Part shown: piece after piece, positions 33,696 through 45,058 of the stretch | Numbering within the stretch: the first letter of the stretch is position 1 | Layout of the letters: each line of letters opens with the position of its first letter | DNA from: Echiichthys vipera | Taxonomy: Eukaryota > Chordata > Actinopteri > Perciformes > Trachinidae | Length of the DNA: 64,000 nt | Direction of reading: 5' to 3' | NCBI GenBank assembly: GCA_963691815.1 | Contig: OY829662.1 | Span: forward strand, 19,250,276 to 19,314,275 | Notes under the pieces: model-generated | Databases searched by the model: none | What the model was told of the DNA's origin: nothing | What the model saw: the letters and a program-made list of their open reading frames with translations, nothing else | Program-made: the position numbers and the translations under genes

Positions 33696-35058
33696 GTGGA
33701 TCATATGTTTCATGTTCTGGTCATCGTGTCTGTCAGTTTTGATAACACTGTACTGCACTGAAGTTATTTTTGAGCAACACAAGACGACCGGACACGTTGC
33801 TTCCACGTCAACCATTTAGCCAGACTGTAAACACTTAATACGGAGGGCAGTGGGTAGATCTCCGGGAATATCAAAACATCTTTCTCTGTCGAGTTTTACA
33901 TCAGCAGTTTTTTAAAAATGTATTTATTTATTGTCCATCAGAAATCTACTGTTGCTCATTAATATTTCTCTTTGTGTGAGTCCATCCTCTTTCTGGTGCT
34001 CTTTCCTTTCATGAATTACCTCCAGTTTTTAAAGAACTCGACAAGCTTGTATTCTTGACTTGTACTGTGTATGTGATTTAATGTGTAATGCATCATATAA
34101 TGCATCCTCACTGCGGATGGATGGCAAAGGAAAGTGGTGGGGGTGGTGATTGGTTTAAAGCATCCCCCCCAGCTTTTCTGCATAAATGTATGAGTTTTGT
34201 GTCTGAACTGACTGTGTGTTTATATTGTTTATGTGCTGGTATGTTATGTGCAGTGATGCATGCAGGTATGTAGTGTACACACTAGTGGATGGATACAGTG
34301 ATAGTTGGGGAGTGAACTGCTTGAGTAATTGCATTGCGCCTAGCAGATAGATAAAAGGAGAGTCCACGGCTGCTTTACTTGATAACACTGGTGGGACTCA
34401 GTGAATTGGCTTTAAAACATTGTACTGTAGCGTCATTGGCCTGAGAACTGTGCTGCTTTTTTTCCCTCAGGGATGTCCTCTACTCCTCTGTGGTGTATTA
34501 GCGAGCTCCATATGGCGCTGTAGCAGAACAGAATGGATTTATTGTTTGTGAACTTCTGTGCATGGACCTAAATGAGGTCAAACAATCACACTGGCAAAGC
34601 ATGAGAGAGCACAAGTGTGCATTTGGTGAAGTTAGTATTTCGCAGCTCATACCTCACATTCCCCATGAATACAGAGACGGTCAGTTGGCACTGAAGCGCC
34701 ATATAAACCGGTACATTTCCTCAGGGTCAAGGACAATTCTAGCTTCTTTCTCTCTGCAGATCTCTTATCTTCATTATGCCGTTTCACCTCCATTCATCAG
34801 TTCTTCTGCTCTGCCACCGACACATCCAGTGATAAATTACACAGCAGATCATTCTGCATGATTCACTGCTACTGTACTCTGACATGATTCACTGCTACTG
34901 TACTCTGACATGGCACTGAAGAGGCACGGGGGAGTGTGCAGCCTTGCCAACTTTTTTGTGAGTGTTAGAGGTGAAAGACACGGATCTTTTAATCATGGTT
35001 TATGTAATTTTATATTGTAATAGCAGTATATATCATAATGTACATGTAGGTGATATGG
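33696..35058. other. Unique non-coding stretch with 26-bp duplication
   Basis: No gene is supported. The 99-codon frame at 34562-34861 has no domain I know. A direct duplication lies at 34858-34909. Confidence 0.6.
34858..34909 (+). repeat. Exact 26-bp tandem duplication
   Basis: Two identical adjacent copies of a 26-base unit starting ATGATTCACTGCTACTGTAC. The identity indicates a recent duplication. Confidence 0.95.
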
Positions 35059-35110
35059 AAAAAAAAAAAAAATATATATATATACATATATGTATATATA
35101 CACACACAGG
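35059..35110 (+). repeat. A-run plus (AT)n and (CA)n microsatellite
   Basis: About 14 A followed by TATATA and TACACACA stretches. Confidence 0.9.
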
Positions 35111-35304
35111 TACAAATGTCCTTTTAATATCTATTGGTGTATTGCACTATTGTGGGCAGGACTGATTTATGGCAATACTGATTTTTTTGTGTGAATCAAT
35201 GTGGTGATGTACTTTGATTAGGTCCTATTAAATCGATGCTCTGAATTAATAAGAGTGGTCCCATGATTTAACCCTAGGGCGCATCCTTTATTACGTGAAT
35301 AAAC
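35111..35304. other. Short unique segment
   Basis: No feature recognised. Confidence 0.6.
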
Positions 35305-35430
35305 AGATAGATGGATAGATGGATAGATAACTTTATTAACCCCCGAGATTAATTTAAAAAAAATAAATCGTCATAGCAGCTTGATACATTTACATGCAAT
35401 AAACATTAAATTACGCCAAACTACAATAAC
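35305..35430 (-). repeat. LINE/SINE 3'-tail fragment
   Basis: GATAGATGGATAGATGGATA then ACTTTATTAACCCCCGAG on the + strand is the reverse of the common fish ending CTCGGGG..TAATAAAGT(ATCTATC)n. The tail lies at the left, so the element runs on the minus strand. The body to about 35430 is weakly similar at best. Confidence 0.6.
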
Positions 35431-38400
35431 AGTAGGTACATTCAAGTACAGTTAAGTAAGAATGTAGTAACAAACTCACATAAGGTGCTCTAACAGAACT
35501 AGAGGTGATGCCTTCAGCCTGGACACACTGAGAATATTGAGAAACCAGAATGGATTGTCTGTTTTTGGATTTTCCAGTTCATTGAATAGTTAATTCAGAT
35601 AAAAAGGAAATGAGAGCAGCTTCTTAAGTGTATGGCAGCCACTAATGAATCACTTGCCCAATGATCTGAGTGTTCAAAGAGGAAGTGACACATTGAGTAA
35701 TCTGCAGGTAGACAGTTCTGTGCTAGTAAAAGGGTTCATGTGTATGTATAAGTGTCTTTCTATTATTATGTGTCATGACAGAAGGCATTTTTTTTTTGTC
35801 TTTTATCCCCTATACCTTCCTTTTTTGTTTATTTATTTGTTTATTTATTAAGCTCCTCATTCGGTCTTAGACAGTTGCTACTCTCCCTGGGCTCTCTGCA
35901 ATTTCATAACTAACAGTACATTTCATGTCTTTTTCTTTGTTGGTTTGGATTGATCACAAATTTCCGCAAAATTCATCAGCTTATTTTATCAAACTCAGGC
36001 ATGGAACAGGAATGATAACGATATTGTGAAAATAATTATTTATAATTATTTCATTATTAAAAAAAAACTCTTATCTAATGTCACCATAAAGTAGCTCCTA
36101 CTCCTACCTATTTGGCTTATGGCCTGTTGAAACATCAATCAACCTGTTTTATTTCAATACGTTTCCGAGCCCTTAAGAGCTAAAGTTGTTCAGTAATTCA
36201 CAAGAAAAATATTTTAATGTTTCTTTCTGCTTTCCAATCACATCATTTCTCTCGTGACCTCTCCAATTTGGCCATTTCAGAGGAAACCAGCCTCCCAAGT
36301 ACAGAGCAATTCATCTAATATCGCAACCAGAGATATCAAACTTTGAGTTGATTGTCTTGTGTTTTATGCTAGACATCAACATTTGAATTAAAATGGCCTT
36401 TTAGTTGCTGTATTTCATAGGTTTAAATGTATATTTACTGAGCACACATTCATCTGTATTTATTTGAGTCTGTGCATCTCTCCCTCCCCATGTTTGCCCT
36501 CCCAGTTGAATCCCACTGTGTGTTTTGTTAAAGCAGATTCCTGTCTTTCATTACCATCGGTTGACAGTTTATGTTTTATTCATCATGTCCCTGATAAGTA
36601 ACAATGCCCGCCCAGGCCCTTGACTAATCATGATCCCAGCGGAGAGAGTCTTTCCATCATTAGCTTCACCTGTGGCTTGGCTCTCTCCTCAGCTACACAT
36701 GCTAATATGGCAGCGATGAGGTTAGATGCACAACAACCCTGCCTGTATCTGTAACTGCAGGTTGAAGGATGAGCCCTAATCACCAAATCACGTCTGTCAT
36801 CTTCTTTCTGCTCTTGCTAGAAGCAAAGTAGCGTCAGGAGTCCCTAATTGCCAGTCAGGGATAACTAGAGTGCTGTGGCGAGGGCTCGCTGAATGTAAGA
36901 CAGTGCAAAGCAGACTGGAACCTGGCTCAGACAAATGCAGGAATTTGGGCTTCGCTGATGAGAGTGAAGGTGTTTTTGTTCTGTGTTTTACTGTTTGGGG
37001 CTTTCTGGGAGCCTTTGAAGCATATTGTTGACTGAGACCCTTACGGGGCCAGTTAGGTCTCCCCTAATATATAACCACAAGACTGCTTTTGATATCTTTT
37101 TGTGCAACAGGCGCAGTATCTTAAGTGTGATGCAATCCTTACAGATTGTGGTATTTTCTCTCTTCATTTATGTGAGTGTGTTGCATCATTACAGGGTATT
37201 ACAGTGACGACTCCTGAGAACTGTTTTTTTCAACAGTGTGGGTCTGGGTTTTGATCATTATTCTCTATTTACCATGATCTTGGGGCACATTACATTATTA
37301 CAGCACTGTCTTTTGCCCTCCTCACTGTCGGCTGGATGTCCAGAAGATGACCAATCATTTTCTGCGGGGCTGTATTTCCTGTAAAAGCATTTGCACAAGG
37401 ACTGTTTTAGATGACTTTTGTGTTTATTGTTCTTATTAGACACAACACTAAAACCACGTCTACAGCGATGAGCATCACAGTCGTCGAGACGATCAGACAG
37501 GTTGTTTAAAAATTCACACTTCATCTGTATTTTGTAAACCAAATTATTTGGAAGCGGTTCCTGTGTTGCTGGATGTATCCCCAGCTCTCAGTTGGCGATA
37601 AAAATATGTAATTAACAGGAATGATGGAAAGTCTCATGTGGAAAAAAAGACCAAATTAAATACGTTTTTTTTTTTAATTTGCTCCAGAAATCTCACAAAA
37701 TCTAACAAATCGGTCTGTCAATGCTTTCCGACTTCCCTACTCTCTTTGTGGCACTCAACCCCAAGACCACCCTCTAGAAAATCTAGAACACCGGGCACTG
37801 TATTTCTACTCAAACATTTCTTAAACTCAAAAAAACAGTGTATTTGTCGTGGACTATTTACAGTTTGGTTCTCTTGTGAATTGTTTGTTTGACTCAAAAT
37901 GAACTGGTTTCATTTACAATCGGGGTGCCATTATTTCAGTTCAATCGAACATTCAAAAGCAGGATCGGGTATTCTCCCAGTATTTATTTATTTCTCTCAA
38001 TCCCCGCCTACTCGCCATGAAGAAAAAACACACATAGATGACACAGCGTGCCGCTACTCAACGCTCTCTGATTCTGTAGACAGAATCTCAACCTTCTCTG
38101 TTTAAAATGAATATAAATTATGTTTGTGATTAAATGAAATGAATCATTCTGTCATTTATATTATTATTAGTATTTGTTTCTATTCCATTATCATAGGCAA
38201 AACTAAATGTAGGCAGCTGACACGCTATGCATTCTGATATGCAGTTATATCACACTTGATAACATGTACTGTAACCATCTTTGAAAGAAGAAATTGAAAA
38301 TGCACATGGCAGTTGTGAGGGCATAAAACCAGCAATCTGTTAATCTGTATGAATCAAAACTCCCAAACAATACTCGTTAGTAAGATCAGTTTTTGTTGTT

Positions 38401-40404
38401 TTTCATCTTATCCTGGGATTTGTTGACAATAAAGAAAATATAGAATTTCACCAGACTCATTCTTGCAGAAAGGCAACACACTTCACTGGTATAGCTAAAA
38501 CTATGGGCAAGATTTTTTTTTTCTGATGAAACCGTTCCATCTTATCAGCAAAAATCACAAAGTGGAGCTTGAGGAGAGAAAGTAATAAAACAACAACCTC
38601 TCCCCGCTTACTAAAGACGGTTTCTAATTGTCAGTCAACATGAAGTGACAAACGGAGAGTAGAGCGCAAACTCCAAGCGGTCTCTCAAACAGAAATTAAT
38701 GAGCTCTCTGTCCAGAGAAAGCTGGATTCAGCAAAGTGTAAACCACAAACTATAAACCAATCACAGACTGAAAAAAAAAGCATTTTAACCGAAGGCCTCA
38801 CATTTCATCATCTCTAAAAGTGTAGTTTCCACATGAATAACAGTGTCATATATACTGTGTCACCTGAGAAGTTATCTTTATAGACACACAGGAGATTACA
38901 AAAAGCAATGAAAAGGGATTCAACAGGGCTTATTCATGCCGGCTCGCTCCGCTCTGTTAATCACATTGTGTTCCCTTCCTGATACTCTAGATCAAGCTAA
39001 TATCAGTGAGGGATTAATATCCAGGTCTCCTATTAAACAAGAAATGGTGCTAATGTTGGCGAGTGGGTGGAAGGAGATCGTGAAACAACTGCCATGTTGA
39101 TGGTTAACTGAACTTAGTCTTATTGGGCACTGGGATTATGGGAATTACGAGTATCCACGTACTGCCCAGAAAATCCTATTAAGTGTTGATTATCTATTAG
39201 TCGAGAGATGCACAAAGAGCTTTTTCCTCTCCACCGTTTTCTCTCATTTACACACACAAAAACACTCACTCATTCCTTTTTATTAATGTTTCATATTTGC
39301 TTTTAAAGGCTCATAATTTGGTTACTAACCTCACAGTTGTATACTTTATTTATTAGCCACCAATTCCCTCTCCATCTACTTCCTATTTAATGTAAGTGAA
39401 AAGCATTTTAGATATGAGTATTGTAGCGTGATTTGGCTGCCAGTGCAAAAAGCCCCATTTCAAGTAATAATGTTGAAGATTTTCATTTAACAAAGACACT
39501 ACAGTATATCGCCAAATGAGGTGACAGAATGGCAATTGAGTCTATGGCCCACTGATAGCGCACAGTTATGGTATGTGACCACAGGGGCGTTTTTGGACGA
39601 TAAGGGTCACCACACTTCCCAGCATTGAGCGCTTGATAAGCGGGTCACCAGCAGTTATTAATTTCTCTTCAAGGACCACTGACAAACAAAAAAAAACAGG
39701 CTTACACCCTCAATGGTGGCTGTATCTTGGTTGTAGGATCAATGGATTGAACAAACATTTTGGCACAAGTTGTCTCCTCACTGATTTCAAACCGGACTAC
39801 GGTGCAGGCTCATTTGGAAACTTTCTCCTGTTTTGCAAAAGTAGCTCACTGAAATGTGTTTCTGAAAACATCTGAAACGAGAAACAAGATATGCAGTTGC
39901 TGAATTTGTTTTTTAGATCAGCAATGGGCAGTTTAACAGTTTTAGGAGTTAGTTTGAAGGAGTGATTTACATAAAATAGCTCAAATTTATGCAAATGAGG
40001 AGCGACCAGCGTGATACGCCGCCTCGCAAAACTCACCAAGGCACTGCCAAAATGCATTACACAGCTGCTTACGTAGGTGTTGAATGGGAAGAGTGGAAAC
40101 GCTTATCTTCAGTGACGCGTTTTCCATCTACCAGCAGTGGTTTGTCCATGAAAGTAGGCGGAGCTAATGCATCAGACTCACGTGTGTGTGTGAAGAGGCC
40201 TCTTGTTTTTTCCAGTCTTGGAAAACAAACTCAAAACAAATGTAAATAAGATCATCTCACTTAGAAATACGTTTTTAAATAGACATTTATGCTTTTCAGA
40301 TGATAAATCCTAATAACTGAATCCTCTGAATTTTCATCTTGCACTTGTGGGAGTGTGATCAAATGCCTTAAAAATCACCTACATACCCATCAGAGAGTGT
40401 GGTC
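35431..40404. other. Five kb of unique DNA, candidate regulatory blocks
   Basis: No gene, RNA or clear transposon was found in almost 5 kb, the cleanest part of the window. Two blocks stand out as possible conserved non-coding elements by sequence texture: 36560-36790 (GACTAATCATGATCCC, CATTAGCTTCACC, CTAATATGGCAGCG) and 38880-39090 (GCTTATTCATGCC, TTAATCACATTGTG, GATTAATATCC). Minus-strand open frames around 37258-37542 have no recognised domain. Confidence 0.5.
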
Positions 40405-40489
40405 TTTACCTAGTTTGTAAAGTGTCCTGAGATAACTTTTGTTATGATTTGGCACTTGGAATAAAATTGAATTAAATTGAATTGAATCA
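40405..40489 (+). repeat. L2-like LINE 3' tail with (TTGAA)n
   Basis: TTTGTAAAGTGTCCTGAGAT, AACTTTTGTTATGATTTGGC and ATAAAATTGAATTAAATTGA form the characteristic terminal hairpin and pentamer tail of a widespread fish LINE family. Only the last 85 bases remain. Confidence 0.8.
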
Positions 40490-41909
40490 ATCTCAGCTGT
40501 ATTTCGTGCCAATCAGCAAATGTTAGCATGATAACACACTAAACCACGATGGTGTAACAGTAGTAAACACTGATGAAAACATACTGAACACACCTTTGAA
40601 CCATCACCATTTTCATAAGATTTTATACTTTATGTGTAAATCTTTAGAAGAAATAAAACCGTACTTCTTCCAGATCTTTAGTCCCAGGTGAATAGGGTTT
40701 AACTCTGCTTTTTGTGCTATTTCCTTCATCATTCTCTTGAGTTATCTGTTCATATAGTTTTCCATAAGGACCTTGTAATCAATCAGTTAATGACTGACTC
40801 TTCAAAGCTTTTTTCTACTCCAAATTAGTCAATATAAATTGGTCATACTTGGCAGTGTCCATATCAAAAGAAACATTTGAATGTAATTGAACATAATGGA
40901 GCTTTGGTGCTTTACACTTCAAAGCCTTTCATATAGACGCTGTCACTCGGCTGACAGCCGGCAGCTGAGAGCCCCTTCAGCCCATTTGTGACAGCACGTA
41001 CCATAACCCGGCGACACCGTCTTTGGCAGCATTTCACACAAATCACCCCAAAAATAAGCCTTAGCTGGAAAAGCAAATGATTCCATACATGTCTGATTTA
41101 AAGCTTCTTGAACTATGAATCATGAGCAAAAAAGCATGCAATGACGCCAGCGTGCTGAAAACATACAGCTGTGATATCAATAACGTGCATTAAGCCTTCT
41201 ATTATTTCAAGGAACCATAAATTAGGAGGGCGGGGTCACTTTTCCGATGTTAATTAAAGCCTATAACATAATGGCATGGCACAGTTCGCTGTAATTTCAG
41301 TTAATTATAGCTGACAGCTTGACTTTTCACATGCCTCCCACACACACACAAAGGGTCGAGAGGTCAAACCACCTACATTGCCGTCGTGGAGAGCTTCCTG
41401 GAGAGGGCTGCTTAGGCGGTGGAAGACGTCACTGAGGCTCAATACCTTTTTACCCAACATATCACATGTATATCACTGGCTAACATAATTAAGGCAACTG
41501 ACTATGTAGAATTGATCTTAAATCCTCGTCGAAACAGAAGCTATTCAATATTTGAAGCTATTAAGTTTGATTCTTGCAGGCTCCCATGATACAGCAATGA
41601 AGACAAACCGTAGCCAAGCAGGAGGATAAGGAATACTGTAAGTCCAACTCCACTTTCTCATTCTTTCTAATGTAGCTTTAAAGTTATACATTTTTCTGCC
41701 TTCACTCTCCCTCTATCCCCCTCTTTCCTCTCCTCTCTTCACTTGGGACTCGCTGAGTTCCAGGATTAGATTAGCTATCATTTATATCGGGCCTGGGAGG
41801 CTGTGACGAGCAGACTCTATCAGATGGAGAGATAATGGTGCTTTATGATAGATCCTGGCTAATGAAATGCCACTGTCTGTAATGAGATCAGTGAAAAGTG
41901 AGCTTCTGA

Positions 41910-41940
<31 letters not shown>

Positions 41941-42363
41941 GGTAGGCAGCATATTGAGAATATCTGGTGAAGATATTCTTGACGTTTAACATTTCTGTCC
42001 TCTTGTTCACGTCACAGCCCCTCTGAATTGAGGATCGTATGAATAAAACTGAAAAATGTCTCACAGTAATACAGAGAACTGGCTGCTGCACACTCGAGCT
42101 GAAGCTCAACACAAATCATGCAACCAAAAAAAAAAGTACAAACAGCTGAAATGCCAAAATGCTAATGCCAACATTTACCAGAGGCTGTGAGGTGGGGCTG
42201 TTCAAACAGTGTGGAGTGTGTAAGGTCAAGAAGGGGATTAGTTATTCTCAGTGTGCCTGGGACGTTCGCACATCTGTAAAACAGCTGAAATACACAATCC
42301 TTCCCGACAGCAGCACTAAGACAGTGTGACTCTGGGCCTGTAGGACTGCAGACAATGAATCTT
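40490..42363. other. Unique non-coding stretch, candidate regulatory block
   Basis: No gene. Bases 40960-41345 contain GTTAATTAAAGCC (near 41250), CAGTTAATTATAGCTGACAG (near 41299) and CAAATCACCCC within non-repetitive sequence, suggestive of an enhancer. A long C run lies at 41910-41934. Confidence 0.5.
41910..41934 (+). repeat. C25 homopolymer
   Basis: Twenty-five consecutive C, equivalent to G25 on the minus strand. G-quadruplex or i-motif formation is possible, and the run length is error-prone in sequencing. Confidence 0.9.
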
Positions 42364-42465
42364 TTACACGGGACATATTATGTTAATTTTTAGCTTCATA
42401 CTTTGGTTTTCTACTAGAACATGTTTACATGCTTTACTGTTAAAAATCACATTTTTCTTATAAAT
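42364..42465 (+). mobile_element. Left half of a TTAA MITE (family of 25327)
   Basis: GGGACATATTATGTTAATTT, GCTTCATACTTTGGTTTTCT and ACTAGAACATGTTTACATGC follow the left half of the element at 25327-25660. In some positions this copy is closer to the remembered consensus than that complete element. The right half is missing. Confidence 0.75.
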
Positions 42466-43439
42466 TAATCTTTTAGCTGGGTTCCATTTTACCATAACGT
42501 TATTCCTTAAAAACGTTAATGCCCGTGTTAAGTCCTGGTTTGATCATATCCAAGATATAATGTTTATATGGAGATAGAAACATGGTTATTGAGCACTCTT
42601 TGTGCATAATATTGTCTTTTCTTATTCCATGCATTCTTCTTTCTTGTCAAAACCTGGTTCCTACATTACCCACAATGCCATCATCAGTGTTGGGAAAGTT
42701 AATTTTCTACATGAACTAGTTCAAAGTTCATAGTTTATAATTCAAAATTCACAATTCTTTTTTTCAATATGTTGCTGCAAGCTTATTTTTTGTAAATTAT
42801 TGCCACAGTCTATGTAGAACACCAGACAGCAATTATTTTAACAGTTTCAACACTAAAACTATGTGTCAGATTTCATCTTCATATCCAATTTTAAATCCTA
42901 ATCCGACCAGGGTTTACATTAGAATTGAAGGGACAGCAACATTGTTGCTTTAATACTTTGCTGCTGTCCATTCAGTCCACACACGAGCAGCTGCAGCTTT
43001 CACACCTTCAGTATATTCTCAAAACCATGAGGAAAAACTCGCTGCTTGAATGGTATTTTTAATGAGTAATTATAAAAAGAGAAACAGGACAGTAATCCTT
43101 AAGGTGCTAATATTTTTCAGTTTTAATAATTTTCCATTTCAGTACATACTAAAAAGGAATACTGGAATCCTGGCAAAATATACAAGGTTCAAGTTACATG
43201 AAAAGTAAAACCAGGCGGAGGTAGGAAATTAAGGTTGAACTTGAAAAAAGGTTTATGAAAGCTGGGCTTTCCACTTTAGTCAAAGCCTGCAGGTCTCCGT
43301 CAGTATACTGCACCACCAGGTCGTCCAGCTATGTTTGGGAGATGACAACAGAGCAGCAACACAGTTTGGGTCGAGGATCTTTTTTTTGACAGTCTTTTGA
43401 TTTTTTTGTATTTGCTTGCACATACCTTGAAAGCGGGCA
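42466..43439. other. Unique segment, possibly part of the hAT relic at its right edge
   Basis: No clear feature. The part next to 43440 may hold further decayed transposase sequence on the minus strand, but I cannot align it with confidence. Confidence 0.5.
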
Positions 43440-43696
43440 AAGTTCAATGAAGGCATTCAGGCACAACACTGGCCGTCATACCCCTGACCTACGAGATCGT
43501 TTTTGTACTCCAGCACATATTTTTTCATGTCCTTGGTTTCATCAGCTGAAGCACTGAATGCTTCACCTTTGACCTTTTGGATGTTTTTATACTGAATCAT
43601 CTCCACCAAACTCTCAAGGATTGATTTTTGTGTGATATTAATGTTAGGTGTCTGAGGAGGTAGAGCGAGCTGTTGTTTAAATGAAAAGGTTGTCAT
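43440..43696 (-). pseudogene. hAT transposase fragment
   Basis: The minus-strand frame reads ILESLVEMIQYKNIQKVKGE, next AFSASADETKDMKKYVLEYK and then DLVGQGYDGQCCA. The FSxxxDETxD motif is the block around the first catalytic Asp of hAT transposases. GQGYDG is the later C-x-G-Q-x-Y-D-G block, which in intact proteins lies about 50 residues further on. The intervening part is deleted. No N-terminal zinc finger or C-terminal dimerisation region is visible, so this is a broken relic. I cannot tell whether it belongs to the same family as the 8276 element, because that copy lacks this region. Confidence 0.8.
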
Positions 43697-44290
43697 TTTG
43701 ATCCCTGGCTTCTACCGTCCACATGTTGGAGCGTCCTTCAGCAAGACACAGAACCTCAAGTTGCTCCAGATGGGCGAACCAGCAGTCTGCTAAAGAAGAA
43801 AGGCGCCAAATGAAGTCCATTTACTTGTGTATTTAGCATTTCTGCTGGAATTTGTTTTCTTCACCACAAAGTCCCCCTATTCTCCAACTCCTCTGACTCA
43901 CAATGGCCTCTTTGGGGAATATTTTGTGTAGCAGTAAAAAGAAAAACGTTTTTTTCCCACAGTCTTTTATTTAGTCTGAATTCTCTTTCACTTGTTTTCT
44001 GAGTGAAGCGAAGGCAGATTGAGAGCCAGAGGGGAGTCAGAAAAAATGCACAAGACATTGGGCTGAGTCCTCACTTTGTGGATCTCCCATTCATGGATAT
44101 TCTTTATACTGTGTTTAATTGAATGCCATGCTCCAAGTTTGTGGCCCTCTCTGTTCCTCTGGCTCTGACCCGTGTTGGCAGTTCTTTGGCTGCAAGTTTG
44201 TTCCCCAACAACTGGTGGGAGGTTATCTCTGGACTGCACTGTTTCTTCTTGAAGAATCTTTGGATATCCTGCTGTGTCTGACCCTGTCCC
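43697..44290. other. Unique segment, no gene supported
   Basis: Overlapping minus-strand frames (to 132 codons, 44104-44502) look attractive by length but have no known domain and run through the repeat at 44291-44445. Confidence 0.55.
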
Positions 44291-44445
44291 CTTTTGATTA
44301 CTTCCACCAGTTGTTTTCTTTGTTTTTTTGTAAGCAGGATTGGGGCAAAACTATCAGCCTGGTTATTATGAAACTTTGTGGAAAAGTGTAGCGTTGACAC
44401 ACCCTTTACATTTTGGAGCCGATCTGAATTACAGCGTGGGTACAT
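44291..44445 (+). repeat. Dispersed fish repeat (retroposon 3' region)
   Basis: GATTACTTCCACCAGTTGTT, TTTGTAAGCAGGATTGGGGC, AAAACTATC, ATGAAACTTTGTGGAAAAG and TTACATTTTGGAGCCGATCT follow the teleost repeat that reads ATTACCTCCGCCAAGGAGGT..GTTTGTCAGCAGGATTACxCAAAAACTACT..ATGAAACTTGGTGGAA..ATTACATTTTGG..GGATC. It is well diverged. Confidence 0.7.
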
Positions 44446-44877
44446 TAGATCGTTTTTCACTTTTGCTAACATTGCACGGTGATATGTATGTTTGTGCTGC
44501 ATTCAAGTGCTGTCAAAATCATCAGAAAAATGAGTTCTCAAATGGGAATATTCCCACTGCATTAACATTGTGAGATAGGCATGCCTTGGCAGAGGCACAA
44601 TCCCCAGTGTCCTTCTAGTCCCCCCCCCCCACTAAATTCTCCATAAAAGATAATCACAAACCATTCATTCACTAACTATTAATATTACACAAAGTTTCAT
44701 TTGATAGCTGGTCTGGTCTGAATAAAGGTAGAATAATTCACTTTTTCGGATATGCAAATAGAGACTCAGGGGCTCTATTTCTCCCTCCCCAATGTTAATT
44801 TCATTAATGGTAATTAAGATGAAATATGTTTGTCAACAGCCTTTTTTAAGACGAGACGATGTAGAGACGACTTAACG
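44446..44877. other. Unique segment with candidate regulatory words
   Basis: Contains an 11-base C run (44620-44630). At 44710-44850 an octamer-like ATATGCAAATA and paired homeodomain-type words (GTTAATTTCATTAATGGTAA) sit close together. Confidence 0.5.
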
Positions 44878-45058
44878 CAGGGGTGTCAAACTGATCCAGT
44901 AAAGGGCCGCTGTGGCTGCAGGTTTTTGTTCCAACCAAGCAAGAACACGCCTGACTCGACTTAGTCAATCACCTGAACTGCCTTCACACAGTTGACTTGT
45001 TGGACCAGGTGTGTTTTTGGCCACAGCAGCCCTTGATTGGATCAGTTTGACACATGTG
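44878..45058. mobile_element. Short hAT-type MITE
   Basis: Left end CAGGGGTGTCAAACTGATCC and right end (minus strand) CACATGTGTCAAACTGATCC are terminal inverted repeats. Internal words GGGCCGC..GGCTGCAGGTTTTTGTTCC and CAATCACCTG match a well-known fish MITE. The bases outside, ACTTAACG and ACTAAATG, agree at six of eight positions and may be a decayed 8-base target duplication. Length is 181 bases. Confidence 0.85.

Noticed and set aside
39575..39595. CTCF-like CCACAGGGGCG word
   Set aside because: It is two bases shorter than the core pattern and does not align well.
44104..44502. 132-codon minus-strand open frame as a gene
   Set aside because: It runs through a dispersed repeat at 44291-44445 and has no recognisable domain.
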